In this document: positions 48,055-57,319 of the stretch, piece after piece | How positions within the stretch are numbered: position 1 is the first letter of the stretch | Layout: every line of letters starts with the position of its first letter | Source of the DNA: Brachyspira hampsonii | Lineage (GTDB): Bacteria > Spirochaetota > Brachyspiria > Brachyspirales > Brachyspiraceae | NCBI RefSeq assembly: GCF_001746205.1 | Contig: NZ_MDCO01000009.1 | Location: forward strand, 362,544 to 426,543 | Direction: 5' to 3' | Length of the DNA: 64,000 bases | Made by a program: the position numbers and the translations under genes | Notes under the pieces: generated by a model | The model's input: the letters and a program-made list of their open reading frames with translations, nothing else | The model's database searches: none | What the model was told of the DNA's origin: nothing

Positions 48055-48083
48055 TTGACAATAAATTTTTTTTAATATATCAT
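48055..48083 (+). promoter_or_regulatory. Promoter of the yedF operon
   Basis: TTGACA (48055-48060), 17 nt spacer, TATCAT (48078-48083), 41 nt before the ATG, with an AAGGAAG ribosome site. Confidence 0.6.
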
Positions 48084-48124
48084 ATACCATATTATTACAA
48101 ATTATTTATTAAGGAAGTGAAATT

Positions 48125-48697
48125 ATGAAAACAGTAAATGCTAAAGGCGTACCTTGTCCAAAACCATTAATCTTAACAAAAACTGCAATAACAAATGCTG
48201 CTTTAAATGAAGAAATAGAAGTATTAATAGATGATGAAGTGGCATTTCACAATATTACAGACTTTTTAAAAAATAACGGCATAACATATACAAATGAGGG
48301 ATTAAATTTTAAAATTATAAAAAATAAAGAGTTATCTTCTAATGATACTGATAAAGAAAAATCTTTAGGTCCTGTAATTGCTGTTGTGGATAAAAAAGGA
48401 ATGGGACAAGGAAATGATGAATTAGGTGAGCTATTATTAAAGGCATTTTTAGGAGCATTAAAAGATGCTAATCCAAAACCAGAAGCATTATATTGTTATA
48501 ATGGCGGAGTTTATTTAGGTGTTGAAGAGCCGTATAAAACTTTATTGCAAGAATTAAGAAATGCCGGAATAAAAATATTTTTCTGCGGTACTTGTGTTAA
48601 ATTCTATGAATTAAATGATATAAAAGTTGAAGAACAAACTAATATGCTTGGTATTATAGAGGCTATGGCTAATGCTTCTGCTGTTATAAGGGCATAG
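48125..48697 (+). CDS. yedF: YedF-type sulfur/selenium carrier
   Basis: 190 residues. The N-terminal TusA-like domain has the sulfur-accepting motif VPCPKPLI (Cys10). The C-terminal DsrE-like domain contains GMGQGNDELGELLLKAFLG and FFCGTCVKFYEL. This is the YedF arrangement linked to selenium and sulfur trafficking. It starts an operon with a cysteine desulfurase (12 nt gap) and a DUF3343 protein, the classic gene set for delivering Se or S. Confidence 0.9.
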   Translation: MKTVNAKGVPCPKPLILTKTAITNAALNEEIEVLIDDEVAFHNITDFLKNNGITYTNEGLNFKIIKNKELSSNDTDKEKSLGPVIAVVDKKGMGQGNDELGELLLKAFLGALKDANPKPEALYCYNGGVYLGVEEPYKTLLQELRNAGIKIFFCGTCVKFYELNDIKVEEQTNMLGIIEAMANASAVIRA

Positions 48698-48709
48698 AAA
48701 AATAGCATT

Positions 48710-49825
48710 ATGAAAAATTATTATTTTGATAACTCTACTACTAGTTTTCCAAAACCGAAAGAAGTTGCTGAAGAAATGCATAATTTCTTAATAAATGTAG
48801 GCGGAACTTACGGCAGAGTTAATACTAAAAGAGGAAAAGAAACTACACAGAAAATAGAAGAATGCAGAGAATTATTAGCAGAAAATTTTTTGGGCGTAAA
48901 AAATGCCTCGAATATAGTATTTACACCCGGAGCTACTAGATCTATAAATGATATACTTACAGGACTTGATTTAAACAGCTGTAAAATATTAATATCCGCT
49001 TTAGAGCATAATGCTGTAGTTAGACCTATATACAAATTAAGTAAAAATAAAAATGTAGAGTACAAAATAATACCATCTTTAGAAGGCGGAATAATAGATC
49101 TTAATGCTATTACTGAAATAATAAAAAAAGAAAAAATATCATTGGTTATTATTAATATGGAAAGCAATATAAGCGGGGTTATACAGCCTATAAAAAAAAT
49201 AAAAGAAACTATAGGAGATATACCATTGCTTGTAGATGCTACTCAAGCCGCAGGCATGCATGATATAAAAGCTGATGAATGGAATATAGACTTCATAGCT
49301 TTTACAGGACATAAAGGACTTCTTGGGCCCACAGGAACAGGAGGATTCTATGTTAAAAATCCAGAAAAATTAAATCCTGCATATTTCGGAGGCGGTTTTG
49401 GCGATGGTTATGAAACTCCTTATAGTATACCAGAAATATATGAAGCTGGAACTCCAAATACTGTTGGAATAATAGGACTTTTAGCGGCATTAAAAAATAG
49501 ACCTAATTCGAACATAAATATAGATGATATAATTGATACGATAAAAAAAATAGAAACTATGAATAAATACAAAGTTATATGGTCTAAAAATAAAGATACG
49601 CAAGGATTTTTATTTTCTATAGCAGCCATTGACAATAATATAAATATGGCTAATTTTGCACATAAACTATACGAAGACTATAATATAGAATGCCGATATG
49701 GTTTTCATTGCTCATTTTTAGCCCATAACTTTTATAAAAATGATGAAGGTGCTTTGAGATTTTCTTTTTCACCGTATACTGCAAAAGAAGATTTAGAATA
49801 TTTAATAAATGTATTAGGACAATAA
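48710..49825 (+). CDS. Cysteine desulfurase family aminotransferase (class V)
   Basis: 371 residues, PLP enzyme. YFDNSTTSFPKPKEVAEEM starts it; FTPGATRSINDILTGL, VDATQAAGMHDI and DFIAFTGHKGLLGPTGTGG (with the PLP lysine in HKG) are the core. The end has RYGFHCSFLAHNFY, holding the likely catalytic-loop cysteine. It matches the YedF-associated desulfurase family that hands sulfur or selenium to carriers. Located between yedF and the DUF3343 gene. Confidence 0.9.
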   Translation: MKNYYFDNSTTSFPKPKEVAEEMHNFLINVGGTYGRVNTKRGKETTQKIEECRELLAENFLGVKNASNIVFTPGATRSINDILTGLDLNSCKILISALEHNAVVRPIYKLSKNKNVEYKIIPSLEGGIIDLNAITEIIKKEKISLVIINMESNISGVIQPIKKIKETIGDIPLLVDATQAAGMHDIKADEWNIDFIAFTGHKGLLGPTGTGGFYVKNPEKLNPAYFGGGFGDGYETPYSIPEIYEAGTPNTVGIIGLLAALKNRPNSNINIDDIIDTIKKIETMNKYKVIWSKNKDTQGFLFSIAAIDNNINMANFAHKLYEDYNIECRYGFHCSFLAHNFYKNDEGALRFSFSPYTAKEDLEYLINVLGQ

Positions 49826-49827
49826 TT

Positions 49828-50046
49828 ATGGTAAAAAGTTTTTGTTATTTACAAACCCCTAGAGATTTAATTAAGGCTGAAAAAATTTTATTGGATGCTG
49901 GAATAGAAGTTGTTGTTCGTCCAGCTCCTGAACCTGTATTCGGAGTATGCAATATGGCTATAGACATAGAAGATAAAGATAAATTATATATTGTATCATT
50001 ACTAGAAGCTGCCGGATTAGTTGTAACCATTAAAGATATGGAATAA
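49828..50046 (+). CDS. DUF3343 protein (putative Se/S carrier)
   Basis: 72 residues, complete for the family. It contains SFCYLQTPRDLIKAEKILLD, VVRPAPEPVFGVCNMAIDIE (the conserved Cys) and a terminal helix. Members are predicted selenium/sulfur carriers encoded beside YedF and desulfurases, exactly as here, 2 nt after the desulfurase stop. Confidence 0.87.
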   Translation: MVKSFCYLQTPRDLIKAEKILLDAGIEVVVRPAPEPVFGVCNMAIDIEDKDKLYIVSLLEAAGLVVTIKDME

Positions 50047-50110
50047 TTTTTTAATATCACAAAAAAATAAATATATGAATTATAATCAAATTTATAGAAA
50101 TATTTTTATA

Positions 50111-50383
50111 ATCCCGCCCTATAGGCTTTCTATCGCTTATGTCATTTTTGTTTCATATTTATTTTAAAATTTTAATCTGTTATTTTCACGCCCACCCTAG
50201 TTTTAAAAAAATTATAGTGTTTTCACCGCACGATTAAGAATATTTGTATATATAAAAAAACAATAATTGATGTTTTTATTATATATAAGAATTCATTTAC
50301 CGTGCGTTAAATAAAATAAAAATATAATAAAATGTTGAATGGGCATGCTTTAATGAATTAAGCAAAAAAACACAATGGGCGGG
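50111..50383. repeat. GC-island palindromic repeat, copy B
   Basis: Between DUF3343 and the leftward mutarotase gene. Islands are CCCGCCC (50113-50119), GCCCACCC (50190-50197), CGCACG (50227-50232), CGTGCG (50301-50306), GGGCATGC (50341-50348) and GGGCGGG (50377-50383). First and last pair, as do the third and fourth. The fifth is an inverted match to GCATGCCC of copy A, so the whole element is a nested palindrome of about 270 nt. Confidence 0.75.
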
Positions 50384-50410
50384 ATTTAAAATATGTTTTA
50401 TTATCAATAA

Positions 50411-50449
50411 TAAAAAAAATAAGAGCTTACTTGTTTTAAGTAAGCCCTT
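50411..50449 (-). terminator. Terminator of the mutarotase/symporter operon
   Basis: On the minus strand AAGGGCTTACTT (50449-50438) pairs with AAGTAAGCTCTT (50432-50421) with one mismatch, followed by ATTTTTTT. Confidence 0.85.
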
Positions 50450-50487
50450 ATTTATGGAAAACTTTTAATAATAGATATTGTCTTTAC

Positions 50488-51669
50488 TTAATTAGCTACA
50501 ATTTCACCAATATACATTTTGTCTGTTCTTACACCTGGTTTAATTTCACCATTAATAGAATATATTATATTTCCTATTAATATTAAACCTTCGCCGCAAG
50601 GAGCATCAAAAGGAACTTCTCCTATTGTTTTCCAAGTATTAGAATCACAATTATAAATTAATATATTGCTATTCCAATTAAACTCATAAGGATCAGCTCC
50701 GAAATATCCGGCTCTGAAATTAGCTAATTCAGTACCTTGAAGATTACCTAACTTATAAACAGCATCATCATAAACAGCTTTATTAAATCCGCCTATAACA
50801 AGCATTTCACTTTCATTAAGTTTAACTGATACAGCACCAAGCAAAGATATTCCTTCACCATTAATGGATACATCAGCAACTTTTTCCCAAGTATTTTTTT
50901 CAAAATCATATTTATAACCATCAGTATATGCTGTTAAATCACCGCCGCTAAATACATATATATTGCCGTTTAATAACTGAGCAACAGCCTGTGTTCTGCT
51001 CTCTTCTCCAGGTACAGGAGCTAATTCTTTAGTTTCTTTAGTAGTTAAATCATATTCATAAACTTTGTTGCTTCCTTTACCTGCTTGTTTTCCTGTGATA
51101 ACATATAATTTATTATCTTTATAAACAGCTACCCCATTTTGTAATGTGAAAGGTAAATCTCCTATCTTTTCAACATTTAGTTTATTATTTTTCAATGTTA
51201 TAAATAATATATCATCATCAGCTTCAGGATTTGAAGATCCCCCTATATAGTATATGCCGTCTGCAGTAGTTACAGAAGCACCATATCCTAATTCATTTTC
51301 CCAATTAATATGCTCCACAACTTCTAATACACCATTTTTATCTTCAAGCATATAAATATCGGAATAAGTTTTTTTAGCTCCGCCATTAAGTACAGATTCT
51401 TCAGGGAAGTTAGCTCCGCCGCCTACAACTATATATTTATCGGCTAAAGAACCATATAAAAGTCCTGCTGTACCAATATTTCTTTCCATCCCTGTCTGAG
51501 CAGGCAAATGTCCGCCAACTTCCCAAAAGATTTTTTTATCTGTTTCAGGATCTAATATTCTCTCGGCTGTATTACTATTGAATGAAAATCCAAATTGTAT
51601 AGAACCATGCTTTGAACAGCTTATGACTAATGATAAAATTAATAATAATACTAAATAAAATTTTTTCAT
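50488..51669 (-). CDS. Kelch-repeat mutarotase-like lipoprotein (NanM type)
   Basis: 393 residues. Lipobox LVISC (Cys18) predicts surface or periplasmic anchoring. Five to six kelch-type blades are visible (KYIVVGGGANFPE, GIYYIGGSSN, KLYVITGKQAGKGSNKVYEY, NIYVFSGGDLTAYTDGYKYD, MLVIGGFNKAVYDDAV). They match the cyclically permuted mutarotase family that converts N-acetylneuraminate anomers before uptake. The adjacent solute symporter (23 nt gap) supports a sialic acid role. Second gene of the operon, followed by a terminator. Confidence 0.85.
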   Translation of the reverse strand: MKKFYLVLLLILSLVISCSKHGSIQFGFSFNSNTAERILDPETDKKIFWEVGGHLPAQTGMERNIGTAGLLYGSLADKYIVVGGGANFPEESVLNGGAKKTYSDIYMLEDKNGVLEVVEHINWENELGYGASVTTADGIYYIGGSSNPEADDDILFITLKNNKLNVEKIGDLPFTLQNGVAVYKDNKLYVITGKQAGKGSNKVYEYDLTTKETKELAPVPGEESRTQAVAQLLNGNIYVFSGGDLTAYTDGYKYDFEKNTWEKVADVSINGEGISLLGAVSVKLNESEMLVIGGFNKAVYDDAVYKLGNLQGTELANFRAGYFGADPYEFNWNSNILIYNCDSNTWKTIGEVPFDAPCGEGLILIGNIIYSINGEIKPGVRTDKMYIGEIVAN

Positions 51670-51692
51670 GATTTTTCCTTACAAAATTATAT

Positions 51693-53222
51693 TTATTTAT
51701 TTTTCATAGTTGTAGAATAAGTCAATCCTTTTATTTTTTCTGCAGATGGTTTTCCAAAAACAAAAGAAGCTAAGAAAGAACCTATTACACCAACACCTAT
51801 AATTATAAATGAAAGCATAAACTCAAAGATTTTAGGTTTAGCATAACCCGGTATAAATTTAGTAAGCATTCCTGCAGGATCGCTTATATAAAATGCTACT
51901 ATAACAGAAAGTATAAATCCTACCCATACAGCTTTAGTTTCAATTTTATCAAAGAATATACCTACCAAGAATACAGCAGCTATAGGACCGCCTAAAAGAC
52001 CTGTTATCGCTTGGAAGTAAAGGAACATATCACCCTGACCATTATATATGAAGTAAATAGCAAGCAATGTACTGAATATACCTACAATCCAGCTTGATAA
52101 TCTAGCAAATTTTAATTTAGAAGCATCTTCCATACCCGGTTTTAAAAACTCTAATATATCAGCAGTCATACAAGTAGAAACAGAGTTAAGACTAGATGAT
52201 ACTGTAGACTGAGCAGCAGCAAATATAGCAGCTATTACAAGTCCTGATATACCAACAGGCAAAGCATTTACTACAAAATAAGGAAGTATGGCATTTCCAT
52301 TAACACTTTCAGGCAAAGGAGTTTTGAAATGGAAATAGATATACAAAGCAGAACCCATACCTATAAATATTACTATACTAGTACAAAGCAAAGGAATATT
52401 CATATACAAACTTTTTTTTGCTTCATGTTCATTTTTATTTGTAGAGTATCTTTGAACTATATCTTGGCTTCCTATATAAGAATATATAGAATTAACAAAA
52501 CCGCCTACTATCATAACCCATATACTAGATTTAGCTAAATCTAATGAGAAGAAATCAGGACTTATGATTTTACCGTCATCAGCTAAAAGCTGAAAACCTT
52601 GACCTATTCCTTCAGGTGCAGAAGCGAAACCTACAATAATGATAAGGAAAGCTCCCAAAAGAAGTACAACTGTTTGTATAGCATCAGACCATAATACGGC
52701 TTCTATGCCTCCCATAGATGTATAAGCAACACAGAATATGGATACTATAATTGTTATTAAAACAGGATTAAGAGCAGGCAATACTTGCTGTATAGCCAAA
52801 GTAGGAAGGTAAATTACTATAGCCATTCTTACCACATGGAAAAGTATAAATGTTAAACTTCCAACTAATCTGAAAGAACTATTAAATCTTTTTCCTAAAT
52901 ACTCATAAGCAGTTGTAACATTAACTCTTCTAAAGAATGGTACAAATGTAGGAGCTACCCACAATACTATTAAAATAATACCTAAAGGAGCCATACCCAA
53001 TAGCCAACTGTTATTATAAACAGAAGCCGGCATAGCAATAAATGAAATAGATGATAAAGCTGTAGCGTAAATACTCATAGCCGTTACCAAAGCAGGGACC
53101 CTTCCTCCCGCTTTAAAATAATCATCTGTAGATTTTGTTCTTTTTGCAAAAAACATACCAATTAGAAACATTACGACAAAGTATAGCCCAATGACTACCC
53201 AGTCAAACCAATGCCAAGCCAT
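51693..53222 (-). CDS. Sodium:solute symporter, probable sialic acid transporter
   Basis: 509 residues, about 13 membrane helices of the SSS family. KRTKSTDDYFKAGGRVPALV (first-loop motif), YATALSSISFIAMPASVY and SYIGSQDIVQRYSTNKNEHE are typical, and AIFAAAQSTVSSSLNSVST carries the helix-8 Na+-site serines. The resemblance to SiaT-type symporters and the paired NanM-like gene suggest N-acetylneuraminate as substrate, by inference. Transcribed leftward from the promoter/operator at 53246-53294. Confidence 0.85.
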   Translation of the reverse strand: MAWHWFDWVVIGLYFVVMFLIGMFFAKRTKSTDDYFKAGGRVPALVTAMSIYATALSSISFIAMPASVYNNSWLLGMAPLGIILIVLWVAPTFVPFFRRVNVTTAYEYLGKRFNSSFRLVGSLTFILFHVVRMAIVIYLPTLAIQQVLPALNPVLITIIVSIFCVAYTSMGGIEAVLWSDAIQTVVLLLGAFLIIIVGFASAPEGIGQGFQLLADDGKIISPDFFSLDLAKSSIWVMIVGGFVNSIYSYIGSQDIVQRYSTNKNEHEAKKSLYMNIPLLCTSIVIFIGMGSALYIYFHFKTPLPESVNGNAILPYFVVNALPVGISGLVIAAIFAAAQSTVSSSLNSVSTCMTADILEFLKPGMEDASKLKFARLSSWIVGIFSTLLAIYFIYNGQGDMFLYFQAITGLLGGPIAAVFLVGIFFDKIETKAVWVGFILSVIVAFYISDPAGMLTKFIPGYAKPKIFEFMLSFIIIGVGVIGSFLASFVFGKPSAEKIKGLTYSTTMKNK

Positions 53223-53245
53223 ATTAAGTTCTCCTATAAATAATA

Positions 53246-53261
53246 TTGTTCACGTGAACAA
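53246..53261 (-). promoter_or_regulatory. Perfect 16-bp palindromic operator
   Basis: TTGTTCACGTGAACAA is a complete palindrome placed just downstream of the -10 box, over the expected transcription start of the symporter operon. It is a typical LacI- or ROK-repressor position. No repressor of those families is adjacent; the nearest regulator is the Crp/Fnr-type gene at 53447. Confidence 0.8.
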
Positions 53262-53265
53262 CTAT

Positions 53266-53294
53266 AGTATAGTCAAATAAATTTGCGTTGTCAA
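53266..53294 (-). promoter_or_regulatory. Sigma-70 promoter of the symporter/mutarotase operon
   Basis: On the minus strand, perfect TTGACA (53294-53289), 17 nt spacer, TATACT (53271-53266). Confidence 0.85.
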
Positions 53295-53446
53295 TAAAAT
53301 ATAAGAATAAATTAAATTTTATAATAAAAAATAGATTTATAAAAACTTGGATAAAATCACTTATTTATTACTTAAAGATGCGGAAATCAAAATAATAATA
53401 TAAAAAATAATAATTATAAATGAAGTTATTGATTTTTTATTAAAAA

Positions 53447-54157
53447 ATGTTAGAATTAACTAACAGCAAACCTAATATTTTAATAAATATGATGAATGAA
53501 TATATAGACATTTTAATTAAATCAGAAGTATTTAAAAATATAAGTAAAGATGAAATCATTAATATTTTAGATGATTTTAAAACAGAAAAGAAATCTTTTA
53601 AAAAGTCAAATATAATAATAGATGCTGGAGATATAGTAGAAAATATTTATATTATATTAAAAGGAAAAGTTGAAATTTCAAAAGAATATGATGATACTAG
53701 AAAAAATATTGTAAATATACTAAATCAAGGAGATATATTTGCAGAAGCATTCGCTTTTTCCACAAACAAAGTATCATCTATACAGGCTCTTGCATTAGAA
53801 AATACAGAAATAATAAAAATAAATATAGAAAATATATTTAAAGCAAATGATAACAATATCAAAAATATGTTTCTGCATAATTTATTAAGAGTTATATCTG
53901 ATAAAAATAAATTCCTAGCATTCAAAAATGATATTCTTAGTCAGAAAAGTCTAAGGAGCAAAATAATAATATACATTAAATATATGGCTAATATTCAAAA
54001 ATCCAAAAATATAATAATACCATTTAATAGAGATAAATTAGCAGAGTTTATATCCGCAGACAGAAGTGCATTATCAAGAGAATTAAACAGATTATCAAAA
54101 GAAAATATTATAAAACTAGACGGTAATAGAATAAGTATAATAAATATAAAAAATTAA
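53447..54157 (+). CDS. Crp/Fnr family transcription regulator
   Basis: 236 residues. The cyclic-nucleotide-binding fold covers about 35-150 (IIDAGDIVENIYIILKGKVE, LNQGDIFAEAFAFS). The C-terminal winged helix carries IPFNRDKLAEFISADRSALS then RELNRLSKENII. There is no cysteine set for an iron-sulfur cluster, so it is not a classic Fnr. The CRP-type cAMP-binding residues are not all present (GDIFAEAF for GELxxx), so the effector is unknown. Divergent from the sialic-acid-type operon. The ribosome site is weak. Confidence 0.85.
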   Translation: MLELTNSKPNILINMMNEYIDILIKSEVFKNISKDEIINILDDFKTEKKSFKKSNIIIDAGDIVENIYIILKGKVEISKEYDDTRKNIVNILNQGDIFAEAFAFSTNKVSSIQALALENTEIIKINIENIFKANDNNIKNMFLHNLLRVISDKNKFLAFKNDILSQKSLRSKIIIYIKYMANIQKSKNIIIPFNRDKLAEFISADRSALSRELNRLSKENIIKLDGNRISIINIKN

Positions 54158-54166
54158 TATTGAAAA

Positions 54167-54607
54167 CTATTTATTCATAAAATCCAAATGCTTTTTTCTT
54201 TTTCTGACTTCATCAGCTATTTGTTTAATAGTTATTTTAGACATAGATTTTTCAAAATCAAGTCTTACATTATTAAACTCTTCGCCTAAAACATCAAACA
54301 TAGCACATCCTACAGGGCATACATGATTAGGTTCATGAAAATTAAAAAGCCCCCTCTCTTCCTCAGTAAATACAGCTTCATATATAGAAAGAAGTGTTAT
54401 ATCTTTTTCATCTTTTATAAGTCTGCTGCCCTTTTTATTAGTTTCAACTATTCCGGCAGCCTGAAGCTTCAATAAAATCTTTCTTATTATAGAAGGATTA
54501 GTCCTTACACTTTTAGCTAACAAATGTGATGTAGTGCCTTCATTTTCAAAAAACGCTATACACAAAACGATATGTGATGCAACTGATAACTTAGTATTAA
54601 TTTTCAT
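54167..54607 (-). CDS. Rrf2 family transcription regulator
   Basis: 146 residues. The winged helix SVASHIVLCIAFFE with SHLLAKSVRTNPSIIRKILL and GIVETNKKGSRLI matches Rrf2. Only two nearby cysteines (CPVGC, 97 and 101) are present rather than the three of IscR, so a thiol switch or a different ligand is possible. It ends 9 nt from the convergent Crp/Fnr gene and is divergent from the propeller lipoprotein genes, which it might control. Confidence 0.87.
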   Translation of the reverse strand: MKINTKLSVASHIVLCIAFFENEGTTSHLLAKSVRTNPSIIRKILLKLQAAGIVETNKKGSRLIKDEKDITLLSIYEAVFTEEERGLFNFHEPNHVCPVGCAMFDVLGEEFNNVRLDFEKSMSKITIKQIADEVRKRKKHLDFMNK

Positions 54608-54774
54608 AGTATTATAAATATAATCAAAAAATTATAATAGTCAACAAATATATTTAAACAATATAAAACAATTGTAATCATTTTGGTAACAATATTTTTA
54701 TTTTTTCTTATTGATATATTTATAAAAATAATATAAAGTCCTAATAACAATTTTTACGATAAGGAGAAATTCAA

Positions 54775-55704
54775 ATGAATAAATTTTTCACTTCAATAGT
54801 TTTATCAGCTTTTTTATTTGCTGTATCATGTTCAAATAATGCTGACAAAACAACATCATCTAATAATGAGCCGACTAAAAAAGAGGCTGTAACTATTAAT
54901 ATTGATGGATTAGCTACACCTGAAAGTGTTAAATTAAGAAACGGAAAATTATATATTGCTAATTTAGGAGATCCTAATGCTCCTGCAGACGGATTTATAA
55001 TCGTTGCTAATGAAGACGGTTCTAATCCTCAAAAACTTTTTGAAGGACAATTAGACAGCCCTAAAGGTTTTTCTTTCTTAACTGATGATATTATTATTAT
55101 TCCTGATCAAGTAAATGACAGTTCTTTAACAGGAAATCTAGTATTAGCTAATATCAAAGAAAATAAAATAATTACTAAACTTCCTATAGAAGGTTCTAAA
55201 TTCTTAAATGACACAGTAGTAATAGATCCTACAACTGTAGCTCTAACTGATACAGGTGCTTCAACTGTTTATTTTGTTAAAGTAGATAATAATTCATCTT
55301 TATCTATAACTTCATCTGTAACAGGCGTAGTTGGTGCTAATGGAATATTCTTAGATAATGGAGTATTATATATAGCTGGAAGTACATTTGGAGGAGATCC
55401 TAATGGAGGAGATATTTATACTTTAAATATAGACGGAACAGGATTAACTAAATGGACAGCTTCAGTATTAGGTGCTGGTGCTTTAGATGGTATTGCTATA
55501 GCTAATGGCAAACTATATGTTTCTGATTGGGGTGTAGATGGTGCTAATAACAATGCATGCATATATGTATTTGATTTAAATACTAAAGAGCAGTTAGAAA
55601 AAATTGAAGGTTCTTTAAGCGGCGTTGCTGATATAGATTTAGTTAATAATGTTATTTATATTCCTGAACTTTCTACTAGCTTAATTAAAAAAGTACAATT
55701 ATAA
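54775..55704 (+). CDS. Beta-propeller lipoprotein (NHL/SMP-30-like), first copy
   Basis: 309 residues. Lipobox LFAVSC (Cys19), then about six beta-propeller blades with repeated NGKLYIANLGD, NGVLYIAGSTFGGD and NGKLYVSDWGVDG motifs and ANEDGSNPQKLFEG-type turns. Such domains bind ligands or act as lactonase-like scaffolds; no active site is obvious. The next gene is a paralog with near-identical C-terminus (IYVFDLNTKEQLEKIEG, IYIPEL, LIKKVQL). Good AAGGAG ribosome site and its own terminator. Confidence 0.85.
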   Translation: MNKFFTSIVLSAFLFAVSCSNNADKTTSSNNEPTKKEAVTINIDGLATPESVKLRNGKLYIANLGDPNAPADGFIIVANEDGSNPQKLFEGQLDSPKGFSFLTDDIIIIPDQVNDSSLTGNLVLANIKENKIITKLPIEGSKFLNDTVVIDPTTVALTDTGASTVYFVKVDNNSSLSITSSVTGVVGANGIFLDNGVLYIAGSTFGGDPNGGDIYTLNIDGTGLTKWTASVLGAGALDGIAIANGKLYVSDWGVDGANNNACIYVFDLNTKEQLEKIEGSLSGVADIDLVNNVIYIPELSTSLIKKVQL

Positions 55705-55729
55705 TTTATAATTTTGTCATAGTAGCTCC

Positions 55730-55770
55730 AAGCATCTTTAAATATTAAGTTATTTAAAGATGCTTTTTTT
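55730..55770 (+). terminator. Terminator after the first propeller gene
   Basis: Perfect 15-bp stem (55730-55744 with 55751-55765, AAGCATCTTTAAATA arm) followed by T7. Confidence 0.95.
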
Positions 55771-55849
55771 ATAATTAATTTAAATTTTCATATTGATATA
55801 TTAAAAAAATATAATATAAATTATAAAAAATATTAAGGAGTTTTTTATT

Positions 55850-56767
55850 ATGAGTAAGATTATATTTATTTTAATTTCTAGTATATTATTTATTTTAAGC
55901 TGTTCTAATAATAATTCAAAAAATACTAATAATGAAACTATAACAAAAGAAATAAATATAATAAATATTGAAGGAACCTCTTCTCCTGAAAGCATAAGAT
56001 TAAAAAATGGAAAACTATACATTGCTAATATAGGAAATTCAGATGTAGAAAAAGACGGTTTTTTTCTATGCGTCAATGAAGACGGATCTAACCCTATAAA
56101 ACTTTTTGAAGGTGAGTTAGATGCCCCTAGAGGTTTTTATTTTATCACTGATGATGTTATAGCTATTGCAGATCAAGATGCAGATAATGGCTTATCTGGA
56201 AATGTCGTTTTGGCTAATGTTAAAGATAATTCTATCATTACAAAATTAACTATAGATGAGGCTAAATTATTAAACGATATAGCAGCAATAGATGATAAAA
56301 CTATAGCGGTTACTGATACAGGTAATAATAAAGTATATTTTGTAAATATAAAGAATAATTCCTCTTTATCACTTTCAAATTCTGTAGATAATGTTTATGG
56401 TGCTAATGGCATAGCTTTTGATAATGGAAAATTATATGTTGCCACAAGCGGATTTATGGGAGCAGAAAATACAGGTTATGTCTACTCTTTTAATGCTGAC
56501 GGCAGCGGTTTAGAAAAATGGAGTGATAATATAGTAGGAAGCGGCGGATTGGACGGAATAGCTGTTTATAATAATAAATTATATGTCTCTGATTGGGGAG
56601 AAAATGGTACTAATGCATGCATATATGTATTTGATTTAAATACAAAAGAACAATTAGAAAAAATTGAAGGAAACTTGAAAGGTGCTGCTGATATAGATGT
56701 AAATGAAAATAATACTATATATATACCAGAATTAGTTACAGGATTAATAAAAAAGGTACAATTATAA
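55850..56767 (+). CDS. Beta-propeller lipoprotein, second copy
   Basis: 305 residues, lipobox LFILSC (Cys18). Clear paralog of the preceding gene: same order of blades (NGKLYIANIGN, NEDGSNPIKLFEGELDAP, NGKLYVATSGFMGA, NKLYVSDWGENG) and the same C-terminal IYVFDLNTKEQLEKIEGNLK and LIKKVQL. The divergent middle suggests an old duplication, while the 3' end remains very similar at DNA level. Separately transcribed; AAGGAG ribosome site. Confidence 0.85.
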   Translation: MSKIIFILISSILFILSCSNNNSKNTNNETITKEINIINIEGTSSPESIRLKNGKLYIANIGNSDVEKDGFFLCVNEDGSNPIKLFEGELDAPRGFYFITDDVIAIADQDADNGLSGNVVLANVKDNSIITKLTIDEAKLLNDIAAIDDKTIAVTDTGNNKVYFVNIKNNSSLSLSNSVDNVYGANGIAFDNGKLYVATSGFMGAENTGYVYSFNADGSGLEKWSDNIVGSGGLDGIAVYNNKLYVSDWGENGTNACIYVFDLNTKEQLEKIEGNLKGAADIDVNENNTIYIPELVTGLIKKVQL

Positions 56768-56784
56768 ATTTTTCATATAAAAAA

Positions 56785-56863
56785 TCCTCCTATGAAAATA
56801 AATCAAAGGAGGAAAATCACAATGAAAAATTTTTTTTAATTAAGTTTTTTATTTTTTATTTAG
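56785..56863 (+). pseudogene. Decayed 5' end of a small secreted-protein gene with paired ribosome site
   Basis: An AAAGGAGGAAAATCACA ribosome site precedes an ATG at 56822 that opens only MKNFF before a TAA. The following DNA (AGTTTTTTATTTTTTATTTA) still resembles the signal-peptide codons of the 55-residue gene at 57776. The ribosome site AGGAGGA (56807-56813) pairs with TCCTCCT (56785-56791). The rest of the gap to 57300 shows nothing else. Confidence 0.45.
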
Positions 56864-57319
56864 CTAATTTCAATTTTTATAAGAATACTTGCATTAGGTA
56901 TTTCATATATTAAAAATATAATAAAATACTAGAATAATTCAAGAATTTTTTATAAAATAATTTAAAAAAAATCATCGAATTTTATATATATGCTATTACT
57001 ATTAAATTAAATAATTTTTTATTACATACTTTTTAACCTAATTGAAATAATAGACTTATTTTAAAACTAAATAAATACTTATGCTGTTTTATATTTTAGT
57101 ATTTTTACAATTGTTAATAAGTATATTTAAACTCATTTAATATATAGTAAGTTCTGATAATTTTACACGAATAAGAACATACTAAATAGATATACAGTTA
57201 AATGAATTCGTATTTATTATAGTGTTATTAAGTTTTTTAAAAAGTATATTTTTAAGCTTTTTTATGTCATATTAGTAAAAGCTGAAAAGATACTAGTAAT
57301 TAGATTAAAAAATTTATTT

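Noticed and set aside
55801..56076. Minus-strand frame of 91 codons
   Set aside because: Antisense to the second propeller lipoprotein, no ribosome site; hydrophobic composition comes from antisense Lys/Asn codons.
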